A DNA stretch of 5,262 nt from a bacterium (GTDB lineage Bacteria > Elusimicrobiota > Elusimicrobia > Elusimicrobiales > UBA9959): the NCBI GenBank assembly GCA_021812825.1, contig JAKAMO010000158.1:1-5262 (forward strand), written 5' to 3'. The notes beneath the pieces were generated by a model, which was not told the DNA's origin, ran no database searches, and saw only the letters and a list, made by a program, of their open reading frames with translations. Shown here one piece after another: positions 1 through 5,262 of this stretch; position 1 is the stretch's first letter, and every line of letters begins with the position of its first letter. A program made the translations under genes and the position numbers.

Positions 1-1
1 G

Positions 2-1237
2 CACAAGCTCAACCGCCAGGGCGCCAGGCTGCTGAAGTTCATAATGGACGGCGGCAGCGCGGTCTCGGTGGTGGAGGCCTACCCGCCGGAGAAGCGGGAG
101 GCGGTCTCGCTGGACGTCTACTATTTCTTCCGCGACCTGATGGCCCTGCTGAAGGGCTGCGCCGGCGAGGAGGGGGGCAGGAAGGCGCTCGAGGTGAAGC
201 CTTTCGCGCTCGGCCATAACGACCTGCCGGTGCTCAGCGAGATAGCCGTGACCTACCGCTGCAACCTCGCCTGCCGCTTCTGCTACGCCGGCTGCGGCTG
301 CAAAAAAGACGCCGAGCACCCGGACCTGCCGGCCTCCTCGCTCAAGGAGATACTCGGCATCATAGCCGGAGAGGCGGAGGTCCCTTCCGTCAGCTTCACC
401 GGCGGCGAGCCGCTGCTGCGGCGCGAGCTGCCGGAGCTGGTGGCCCACGCCAAGTCGCTCGGCATGTGGGCCAACCTGATCACCAACGGCACGCTGGCCG
501 ACGGCCGCGCCGTGAAGCGCCTTAAGGCGGCCGGGCTGGACTCGGCCCAGGTCAGCGTGGAGGCCGGCACCGCGGAGCTGCACGACGCGATAGCGGCGCA
601 CGGAGGCGCCTTCGCGCGCACCGTGCGCGGCATAGAGAACTTCATGAAGGCCGGGATAAGGGTGCACACCAATACCACGGTTTCCGCCCTCAACAAGGAC
701 CGTCTGGAAGGAATACTGGACCTGGTGAAGTCGCTGGGCCTGGCCAAGTTCTCGATGAACCTGCTGATGCCCGTAGGTACGGCCGGCAAAAACCTTCCGG
801 ACACCTTCGTCTCCTACACGGAGGCGGGGGCGCTGGTGGAGGGCGTGAAGGAGATGGCGGAGAAGCGCGGGCTAGAGTTCATGTGGTACTCGCCCACGCC
901 GCTGTGCATCTACAATCCCATAGCCCGCGGACTGGGCAACAAGGGCTGCGCCGCCTGCGACGGGCTGCTCAGCGTGGCGCCTAACGGGGACGTACTGCCC
1001 TGCTCCAGCTACCCTAAGCCGCTGGGCAACATGCTGAAGGAAAAGGGGAATTTTAAAAAGCTCTGGAACGGGCCCGAGTTCGCCTGGTTCAGGGAGAAGG
1101 GCTTCGCGCACGAGAAGTGCAAGGCCTGCCGGCACCTGGCCGCCTGCAACGGCGGCTGCCCGCTGTACTGGGAGAAGGCCGGCTACGGGGAGCTGCTGCC
1201 GGCCGCCGAGGCCTGCGCCGCACGGGAGAACGTATGA
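2..1237 (+). CDS. Radical SAM/SPASM protein with N-terminal PqqD-like (RRE) segment, 5' partial
   Basis: Likely peptide-modifying radical SAM enzyme of the RiPP-maturase type, cytoplasmic. The frame is open to the left edge, and the 14 codons before the ATG at 44 read HKLNRQGARLLKFI. With the following residues this resembles the second half of a PqqD-like fold (LNxxGAxLLxxxDGG), so the true start is probably upstream and 44 is internal. Counting from the Met at 44: radical SAM CxxxCxxC at C73/C77/C80, followed by extra C84 and C86; GGEP at 120-123; TNG at 147-149. The C-terminal SPASM domain fits the textbook pattern exactly: C305-x9-G-x4-C320, then C359-x2-C362-x5-C368-x3-C372, and C391. 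It should therefore hold one SAM-binding and two auxiliary [4Fe-4S] clusters. The stop overlaps the next gene's start. The substrate is unknown and no precursor peptide is visible. The radical SAM/SPASM call is near certain; the RiPP role is inference. Confidence 0.93.
   Translation, partial: HKLNRQGARLLKFIMDGGSAVSVVEAYPPEKREAVSLDVYYFFRDLMALLKGCAGEEGGRKALEVKPFALGHNDLPVLSEIAVTYRCNLACRFCYAGCGCKKDAEHPDLPASSLKEILGIIAGEAEVPSVSFTGGEPLLRRELPELVAHAKSLGMWANLITNGTLADGRAVKRLKAAGLDSAQVSVEAGTAELHDAIAAHGGAFARTVRGIENFMKAGIRVHTNTTVSALNKDRLEGILDLVKSLGLAKFSMNLLMPVGTAGKNLPDTFVSYTEAGALVEGVKEMAEKRGLEFMWYSPTPLCIYNPIARGLGNKGCAACDGLLSVAPNGDVLPCSSYPKPLGNMLKEKGNFKKLWNGPEFAWFREKGFAHEKCKACRHLAACNGGCPLYWEKAGYGELLPAAEACAARENV
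1224..1228 (+). promoter_or_regulatory. Ribosome-binding site fixing the start of the membrane protein gene
   Basis: GGGAG lies five bases before the ATG at 1234, inside the last codons of the radical SAM gene. An in-frame ATG at 1117 would add 39 residues, but these are Arg/Gly/Ala-rich and are the out-of-frame reading of the SPASM-coding DNA. The start at 1234, with its ATGA stop-start overlap, is clearly better. Confidence 0.75.
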
Positions 1238-2265
1238 ACATATTGCCGCCGCCGCAGAAGGACGGGGAGATAAAATTCTTCATGGCCAAGGGGCTGCCGT
1301 ACCGGGCCCGCATGGGGCTGGTGTTCGGCCTGCTGGTCTGCGGCCTCGGCGTACAGCTGACGCTCGGCTTCTGGCCCGGGTTCATAGTGCTGCTCTTCGC
1401 GCAGCTGCTCGGGATGAACTCCGGATACGACGCCGCGCCCAGGACCACGGGCGCGGAGAGCTGGGTGCGTGTAACTCCGGACGAGTATGTAAAAGTGAGA
1501 CGCCGCGCCGACGAGCTCAAGCGCTGGGACGAGGACTTCTTCGACGCGACCAGCACCAGCGGCCTGGCGGGCCTCATTGTCACCGCGCTTATCTGCGCCA
1601 TAGCCTACGGCATTGCCGCGGCCACCTTCGCCTTCCCGGACGGCTCCTGGCTCCCGTTCGGCCTGGACGCGGCCGTGCTGCTGCTGCCGCTCTGGTTCAT
1701 AGGCACCAGGGAGTACCTGAAAAAGGACAAGCTGATCATAAAGATAAACGCGCTGGAGAACGTGATGGCGGCTCTCAAGCCGCGCAGCGACGTGCAGGTG
1801 CAGCCGATGCTGTCTCTGGCCGAGACCAAGTCCGGCGGCAAGGAGCCCGAGGACGCGCGGCTGATGGTGAAGCTGGTCGGGGCGCCGGAGGCTTTTTACG
1901 GCGTGCAGGTGCAGCTTTCCATTAACAGCGTGCAGGGCAAGGACTTCCCGTACCTGTACTGCGTGGTGCTGGCCAAGAACGGCTTCGGCCTGCTGAAGGA
2001 CTACGAGAGCCTGCTGCCGGCTAACGCGGAGAAGGGCCTGATGGCCAGCGTCTCCAGCTTCCTGTTCGGCGGTATACAGGGACCCGGGGGCGGCGACGTG
2101 GACCTGGTCTACGAGCCGTCCAGCGAGCGCGACGTGGACCTTATAGTCGTGCGGCGCCGGACCACCAGGCAGAGCGGCTATTACACGCCGCCTTCCGCGG
2201 CCATGCAGGTGGCGGACGGGGCGCTGCGGCTGGCCAAGGCGCTGGCCGCGCGGGGCCCGGCCTGA
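1234..2265 (+). CDS. Hypothetical four-helix membrane protein, coupled to the radical SAM gene
   Basis: I do not recognise this 343-residue protein. Hydrophobic segments suggest four membrane helices: a tight pair at about residues 27-42 and 46-61, and a second pair at about 110-134 and 142-158. Between the pairs is a charged stretch (about 81-105) rich in Arg, Lys, Asp and Glu. After the last helix come about 185 soluble residues, with a basic start (REYLKKDKLIIK, about 159-170), alternating hydrophobic stretches suggesting beta structure (about 208-246 and 288-307), a Gly-rich turn (279-287) and a basic RRRTTR patch (307-312). No signal peptide, ATP-binding motif or protease motif is evident. 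The start overlaps the upstream stop (ATGA), implying translational coupling and perhaps a shared role, such as anchoring the enzyme or handling its product. That role is inference only. Confidence 0.85.
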   Translation: MNILPPPQKDGEIKFFMAKGLPYRARMGLVFGLLVCGLGVQLTLGFWPGFIVLLFAQLLGMNSGYDAAPRTTGAESWVRVTPDEYVKVRRRADELKRWDEDFFDATSTSGLAGLIVTALICAIAYGIAAATFAFPDGSWLPFGLDAAVLLLPLWFIGTREYLKKDKLIIKINALENVMAALKPRSDVQVQPMLSLAETKSGGKEPEDARLMVKLVGAPEAFYGVQVQLSINSVQGKDFPYLYCVVLAKNGFGLLKDYESLLPANAEKGLMASVSSFLFGGIQGPGGGDVDLVYEPSSERDVDLIVVRRRTTRQSGYYTPPSAAMQVADGALRLAKALAARGPA

Positions 2266-2286
2266 GGAGCGAAAGGTCCCGAATTT

Positions 2287-2294
2287 GATAAAAT
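2287..2294 (+). promoter_or_regulatory. Extended -10 promoter for nifU
   Basis: TGATAAAAT (TG at 2286-2287, hexamer TAAAAT at 2289-2294) matches the extended -10 pattern TGnTATAAT with one hexamer mismatch. It sits in the only AT-rich patch of an otherwise GC-rich gap. No good -35 box is seen 16-18 bases upstream, as is common for extended -10 promoters. Transcription would start near 2301, giving a leader of about 56 bases before nifU. Confidence 0.55.
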
Positions 2295-2344
2295 ATAGGT
2301 ACCGGCCTCTCTCCAGGTAGTTCCTGCCGAATCGCAACCGTATC

Positions 2345-2349
2345 AGAGG
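2345..2349 (+). promoter_or_regulatory. nifU ribosome-binding site
   Basis: AGAGG lies seven bases before the ATG at 2357. The same five bases can pair with CCTCT at 2306-2310 in the leader, which might limit access to the site. The pairing is short and may be chance. Confidence 0.55.
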
Positions 2350-2356
2350 TATCCCT

Positions 2357-3190
2357 ATGTGGAATTACACCGAAAAGGTATACGAGCATTTCAAGAACCC
2401 CCGCAACGTGGGCGAGGTGGAGAACCCGGACGCCGTGGGCGAAGTGGGCAGCATTATCTGCGGCGACGCGCTGAAGCTGACGCTGAAGATCGACAAGGCC
2501 ACCGACACCATTACCGACGCCAAGTTCAAGACCTTCGGCTGCGCCAGCGCCATCGCCTCCTCGTCGGCCCTGACAGAGATGGTCAAGGGGATGAAGATCG
2601 ACGACGCGGCCAAGATCACCAACCAGCAGATAGCGGACTTCCTCGGCGGCCTGCCCGGCGAGAAGATGCACTGCTCGGTGATGGGCATGGAGGCCCTCGA
2701 GGCCGCGATAAAGAACTACCGGGGCGGCAAGACCGAGAAGGTCATCATCGGCGAGGGCGAGCGCCTGGTCTGCAAGTGCTTCAGCGTGACCGAGTCCGTG
2801 ATCCTGAAGGCCATAAAGCTCAACAACCTGAAGACCGTGGAAGAGGTGACCAATTTCACCAAGGCCGGCGGCGGCTGCGGCCAGTGCAAGGGCGAGATAG
2901 AGAAGATAATCAAGGACTACTGGGCCGAAGCCGAGCACAAGAGCTTCGCCAGGATGACCGTGGTAGAGAAGATCAAGATGATCGAGAAGGTGCTGGCCGA
3001 GGAAGTGAACCCGAAGCTGAAGGCCGACGGCGGCTGGATAGAGCTGGTGGACATAGAGGGCTCGAAGGTGAAGCTGCGCTTCCTGGGCATGTGCCACGGC
3101 TGCCCGTCTTCTTCGGCGACGCTGACGAACATAGTGGAGAAGGAGCTGAAGGAGCGCATCGACCCGGCGCTGGAGATAGTAGCGGAGTAG
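2357..3190 (+). CDS. nifU: NifU-type Fe-S cluster assembly scaffold (three domains)
   Basis: Scaffold on which Fe-S clusters are built from iron and from sulfur supplied by NifS, then passed to apo-proteins; cytoplasmic. All three classical NifU domains are present in 277 residues. The IscU-like domain (about 1-125) has C35, C62 and C106, with D37 in the CGD motif. The central BFD-like [2Fe-2S] domain (about 137-190) has C139, C141, C174 and C177. The C-terminal Nfu domain (about 198-277) has the CxxC pair C246/C249. These nine cysteines are the set known from Azotobacter NifU, with almost identical spacing in the first two domains. The protein is somewhat shorter than Azotobacter NifU, with a short linker before the Nfu domain. 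The start is supported by AGAGG seven bases upstream and the typical N-terminus (YTEKVYEHFKNPRNVG). nifS follows after a 201-base structured gap. No nitrogenase genes are in view, so a general Fe-S role is as likely as a nitrogenase-specific one. Confidence 0.97.
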   Translation: MWNYTEKVYEHFKNPRNVGEVENPDAVGEVGSIICGDALKLTLKIDKATDTITDAKFKTFGCASAIASSSALTEMVKGMKIDDAAKITNQQIADFLGGLPGEKMHCSVMGMEALEAAIKNYRGGKTEKVIIGEGERLVCKCFSVTESVILKAIKLNNLKTVEEVTNFTKAGGGCGQCKGEIEKIIKDYWAEAEHKSFARMTVVEKIKMIEKVLAEEVNPKLKADGGWIELVDIEGSKVKLRFLGMCHGCPSSSATLTNIVEKELKERIDPALEIVAE

Positions 3191-3191
3191 G

Positions 3192-3323
3192 GTCGCGGTC
3201 CGGGACTGGTGTCCTCGGGCACGCGGTCTCGCACACCGTGCTCGCCGCTCGTCACTCCCTCGCCGCGCTGCGCAAGCGGCTTCGGTCCGCGACGGCCCTC
3301 AGACCCCAATCCCGGACCGTGAC
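3192..3323. repeat. Long imperfect inverted repeat between nifU and nifS
   Basis: The 18-base arm at 3192-3209 (GTCGCGGTCCGGGACTGG) pairs with 3306-3323 (CCAATCCCGGACCGTGAC): 16 Watson-Crick pairs, one G-U and one mismatch, around a 96-base centre. Weaker complementarity continues inward (GTC and GGGC blocks). The centre can form smaller hairpins, such as GCAC-ACC-GTGC at 3231-3241 and GCCGC/GCGGC at 3262-3280. The first seven bases of the left arm can also pair with CCGCGAC at 3287-3293, so folds compete. There is no T-run, so it is not a standard terminator. It may be a REP- or MITE-like intergenic element, or an mRNA stability element. No coding frame with a ribosome-binding site is seen in it. 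Confidence 0.6.
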
Positions 3324-3335
3324 GGACAATAGGCG

Positions 3336-3364
3336 GCGACACTTCCGGTAAAGCGCCGTGTCGC
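3336..3364 (+). promoter_or_regulatory. Hairpin in the nifS leader
   Basis: GCGACAC (3336-3342) and GTGTCGC (3358-3364) form a perfect seven-base-pair stem with a 15-base loop. It ends about 16 bases before the nifS ribosome-binding site (AGAGG at 3381-3385). There is no T-run after it, so it is not an intrinsic terminator. It could protect a processed nifS mRNA 5' end or adjust nifS translation. Confidence 0.4.
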
Positions 3365-3391
3365 TGTCTCCTGCAGGCAGAGAGGTGGAAT

Positions 3392-4597
3392 ATGGAAAAG
3401 GTCTATTATTTCGACAATAACGCTACGAGCAGGGTGGCGCCGGAAGTGGCCAAAGAGATGGAGCCGTTCTTCAACGAGCTCTACGGCAACCCCTCCAGCA
3501 TGCATTTCTTCGGCGGCGGCAACCAGAAATACCTGGACCTCGGCCGCGAGCGCGTGGCCAGGCTCCTCGGCTGCGAGACCTCCGAGATAGTCTTCACCAG
3601 CTGCGGCACCGAGGCCGATTCTACCGCCATCTGGTCCGCCGTGCGCTCCTTCCCCGAGAAGAAGCATATCATTACCACCAAGGTGGAGCATCCCGCCGTC
3701 CTCAATGTCTGCAAGCATCTGGAATCCCAGGGCTGGCGCGTCACCTACCTGCCGGTGGACAATACCGGCCAGATAAACCTCGAGGACCTTAAGGTCGCTC
3801 TCACCCCCGAGACCGCCATAGTCTCCATCATGTGGGCCAACAACGAGACCGGCGTAGTCTACCCGGTCGAAGAGGCCGCCCGCATCACGCACGCCAAGGG
3901 CGCGCTGTTCCATACCGACGCCGTACAGGCCGCCGGCAAGATACCGATAAACCTCAAAGATACCAAGATAGACATGCTCTCCATCTCGGGCCACAAACTG
4001 CACGCGCCCAAGGGCATAGGCGTGCTGTACGTGAAGAAGGGTACGCGCTTCATGCCTTTCATGATGGGCGGCCACCAGGAGCACGGCCGCCGCGCCGGCA
4101 CCGAGAACGTGCCGTATATCGCCGGCTTGGGTAAAGCCGCCGAGCTGGCCTTGGCCAACATAGAGAAGGAGAATGCCTACGTTAAGGGCCTGCGCGACAG
4201 GCTCGAGGCCGGTCTGCTGAAGATCCCCAACACCCGCGTAAACGGCGGCGGCGCAAACCGCCTGCCGAACACGGCCAACATCAGTTTCGAGTACATCGAG
4301 GGCGAGTCCATCCTGCTGATGCTCAGCGAAAAGGGCATCTGCGCCAGCTCGGGTTCGGCCTGCACCTCCGGCTCGCTCGAGCCCTCGCACGTGCTGATGT
4401 CCATGGCCGTGCCGCAGACCTACGCCCACGGTTCCGTGCGCTTCTCCCTGAGCGTCTACAACACGCAGGAGGAAGTGGACTACATCATCCGGGAACTGCC
4501 GCCCATCATAGAGCGCCTGCGCGCCATCTCGCCCTTCGCCGATGGCAAGCCCCTCTTCGGCATGGACGCCTGCGAAGCCCACGACCATAAGCATTGA
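3392..4597 (+). CDS. nifS: NifS-type cysteine desulfurase
   Basis: PLP-dependent enzyme that converts L-cysteine to L-alanine and loads the sulfur onto its own cysteine as a persulfide, for transfer to NifU; cytoplasmic. The 401 residues are full length for the family. Visible marks: N-terminal YFDNNATSRV; GTEAD at 72-76; EH at 99-100, where the His stacks on PLP; NNETG at 150-154; HTDAVQ at 174-179; PLP lysine K202 in SGHKLHAPKG; RAGTEN at 234-239; and the persulfide loop CASSGSACTSGS with catalytic C324. K202 and C324 sit essentially where Azotobacter NifS has them, placing it in the NifS/IscS group rather than SufS. The ATG at 3392 follows AGAGG after six bases. The C-terminus ends in an unusual CEAHDHKH tail. 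With no clear promoter in the gap, it is probably co-transcribed with nifU. IscS is a possible alternative name, but pairing with a three-domain NifU favours NifS. Confidence 0.96.
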   Translation: MEKVYYFDNNATSRVAPEVAKEMEPFFNELYGNPSSMHFFGGGNQKYLDLGRERVARLLGCETSEIVFTSCGTEADSTAIWSAVRSFPEKKHIITTKVEHPAVLNVCKHLESQGWRVTYLPVDNTGQINLEDLKVALTPETAIVSIMWANNETGVVYPVEEAARITHAKGALFHTDAVQAAGKIPINLKDTKIDMLSISGHKLHAPKGIGVLYVKKGTRFMPFMMGGHQEHGRRAGTENVPYIAGLGKAAELALANIEKENAYVKGLRDRLEAGLLKIPNTRVNGGGANRLPNTANISFEYIEGESILLMLSEKGICASSGSACTSGSLEPSHVLMSMAVPQTYAHGSVRFSLSVYNTQEEVDYIIRELPPIIERLRAISPFADGKPLFGMDACEAHDHKH

Positions 4598-4611
4598 CTG
4601 GTAGCCTGCCG

Positions 4612-4624
4612 AAGGCCGGGCCTT
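4612..4624 (+). terminator. Weak hairpin after nifS, possible terminator
   Basis: AAGGCCGGGCCTT is a near-perfect palindrome that can form a five-base-pair stem with a CGG loop, starting 15 bases after the nifS stop. It is followed by AAAGG rather than a T-run; the nearest TTTTT is about 19 bases downstream and belongs to the next promoter. It may mark the end of the nifU-nifS unit, but it would be a poor intrinsic terminator. Confidence 0.25.
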
Positions 4625-4646
4625 AAAGGTAGTCTGACGTCATTTT

Positions 4647-4655
4647 TGCTAATAT
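4647..4655 (+). promoter_or_regulatory. Extended -10 promoter for the M16 protease gene
   Basis: TGCTAATAT (TG at 4647-4648, hexamer TAATAT at 4650-4655) fits the extended -10 pattern, in an AT-rich patch preceded by a five-T run. It resembles the element before nifU. No convincing -35 box is present; an eight-base palindrome TGACGTCA (4635-4642) lies just upstream. Transcription would start near 4662, about 35 bases before the ATG. Confidence 0.5.
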
Positions 4656-4696
4656 TGCTGTATCCGCATGACCCCGCTCATCCTGGTGGAGGAACA

Positions 4697-5262
4697 ATGA
4701 AGAACAGGCTATTCGCAGTTATGCTGGCGGCCGCGCTGCTGCCGGCCTATACCTTCTCTATGGCGGCCCTGCCGCCGGGAGTGACGAAGGGCGCCTCCGT
4801 GGAGGGCATAGACGAGTACCTGCTCCCCAACGGCCTCAAGGTGCTGCTGTTCCCGGACCATACCAAGCCTACCGTCACCGTGAATATCACCTACGAGGTG
4901 GGCTCGCGCAACGAGAACTATGGCGAGACCGGCATGGCGCACCTCCTCGAGCACCTGATGTTCAAGGGCACGCCCAAACACCCCAACATCCCGCAGGAAC
5001 TGACGGCGCACGGCACCTCGCCCAACGCTTCCACCAGCTACGACCGCACCAACTATTTCGAGACGTTCTCGGCCACGGACACCAACCTGGACTGGGCGCT
5101 CAGCCTCGAGGCGGACCGCATGGTCAACAGCAATATCGCCAAGAAGGACCTGGACTCGGAAATGACCGTGGTGCGCAACGAGTTCGAATCCGGCGAGAAC
5201 AATCCGCGCAGCATCCTCATGGAGCGCGTGATGTCCGAGGCCTACCTTTGGAACAACTACGG
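4697..5262 (+). CDS. M16 family zinc metalloprotease (insulinase/pitrilysin-like), 3' partial
   Basis: Exported zinc peptidase of family M16, which degrades peptides and small proteins; the first 188 codons are in the window. A signal peptide is clear: basic MKNR start, hydrophobic core (about 5-19) and likely cleavage after SMA at residue 23, so it probably acts in the periplasm. The M16 N-terminal domain follows: NGLKVLLFPDHTKPTVTV (45-62), GSRNE (69-73), and the inverted zinc motif H82-L-L-E85-H86 (HxxEH). E162 in RNEFE, 77 residues after E85, is the likely third zinc ligand. The SPNASTSYDRTNY stretch (108-120) is also typical of active M16 proteins. The intact motif suggests a catalytic subunit rather than the inactive partner found in some M16B pairs. 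The start is supported by GGAGG (4688-4692) four bases before the ATG. It has its own promoter and no evident functional link to nifS. Confidence 0.95.
   Translation, partial: MKNRLFAVMLAAALLPAYTFSMAALPPGVTKGASVEGIDEYLLPNGLKVLLFPDHTKPTVTVNITYEVGSRNENYGETGMAHLLEHLMFKGTPKHPNIPQELTAHGTSPNASTSYDRTNYFETFSATDTNLDWALSLEADRMVNSNIAKKDLDSEMTVVRNEFESGENNPRSILMERVMSEAYLWNNY

Noticed and set aside
1117..1233. Upstream ATG extending the membrane protein by 39 residues
   Set aside because: The added residues are the out-of-frame reading of the SPASM-coding sequence. The ATG at 1234 has a good ribosome-binding site and the ATGA overlap.
1183..2337. Minus-strand frame of 384 codons opposite the membrane protein gene
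   Set aside because: Rich in Arg, His, Gln and Gly with no motif or ribosome-binding site, while the plus-strand frame has clear membrane helices and a coupled start.
2141..3097. Minus-strand 318-codon frame across the nifU promoter and gene
   Set aside because: A shadow of nifU: Leu/His/Ala-rich, crosses an intergenic promoter and shows no motif.
3209..3322. Possible GTG-started small ORF inside the inverted repeat
   Set aside because: No ribosome-binding site, and the sequence is dominated by repeat arms. Nothing suggests coding.
2359..3351. Plus-strand 330-codon frame overlapping nifU and running into the inverted repeat
   Set aside because: It is the +2-shifted reading of nifU. The product is Arg/Gly/Asp-rich low complexity without any domain.
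3191..3391. Intrinsic terminator or separate nifS promoter in the nifU-nifS gap
   Set aside because: Neither hairpin is followed by a T-run, and no TGnTATAAT-like element is present, unlike the other two gaps.
3299..4594. Long open frame (431 codons) on the minus strand opposite nifS
   Set aside because: It mirrors a certain gene. Its protein is a low-complexity mix of Gly, Ala, Val and His with no domain, typical of antisense frames in GC-rich genes.
4668..4700. Ten-codon ORF (MTPLILVEEQ) whose stop overlaps the M16 start
   Set aside because: It has no ribosome-binding site of its own and no attenuator structure or regulatory codon run. It probably arises by chance because the M16 ribosome-binding site reads as codons.

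Overview
The window is a GC-rich stretch of bacterial DNA with five genes, all on the + strand and tightly packed. The two outer genes run off the ends. The content points to a Gram-negative bacterium with an anaerobic or iron-sulfur-rich metabolism: a radical SAM/SPASM enzyme, NifU- and NifS-type Fe-S assembly proteins, and an M16 zinc protease with an export signal. Codon use is GC-rich overall but keeps many ATA (Ile) and AGG (Arg) codons. That would fit an uncultured lineage such as Elusimicrobiota, but this is only a guess and no phylogenetic marker gene is present.

Region 1 (about 1-2265) is a two-gene unit. A radical SAM/SPASM protein, open at its 5' end, carries what looks like the tail of an N-terminal PqqD-like peptide-binding (RRE) domain. 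This is the architecture of enzymes that modify ribosomally made peptides (RiPPs). Its stop codon overlaps the start of an unrecognised protein with four predicted membrane helices (ATGA overlap), so the two are probably translationally coupled. No precursor peptide gene is visible; it would have to lie upstream or elsewhere.

Region 2 (about 2280-4597) is the Fe-S cluster assembly pair. An extended -10 promoter precedes a complete three-domain NifU (scaffold, [2Fe-2S] and C-terminal Nfu domains, all nine diagnostic cysteines present). A 201-base gap follows, then a complete NifS cysteine desulfurase. NifS takes sulfur from cysteine and NifU builds the cluster and passes it on. No nitrogenase gene is in view, so the pair may be the general Fe-S assembly system, whose clients could include the three-cluster enzyme encoded upstream. 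The gap between nifU and nifS holds a long imperfect inverted repeat and a separate hairpin just before the nifS ribosome-binding site, but no convincing promoter.

Region 3 (about 4612-5262) has a short hairpin after nifS, a second extended -10 promoter of the same kind, and the first 188 codons of an exported M16 (insulinase/pitrilysin-like) zinc protease with an intact HxxEH motif.

I see no tRNA, rRNA, CRISPR array, transposase or phage gene. The most unusual items are the peptide-maturase-like enzyme coupled to an unknown membrane protein, and the structured DNA between nifU and nifS.
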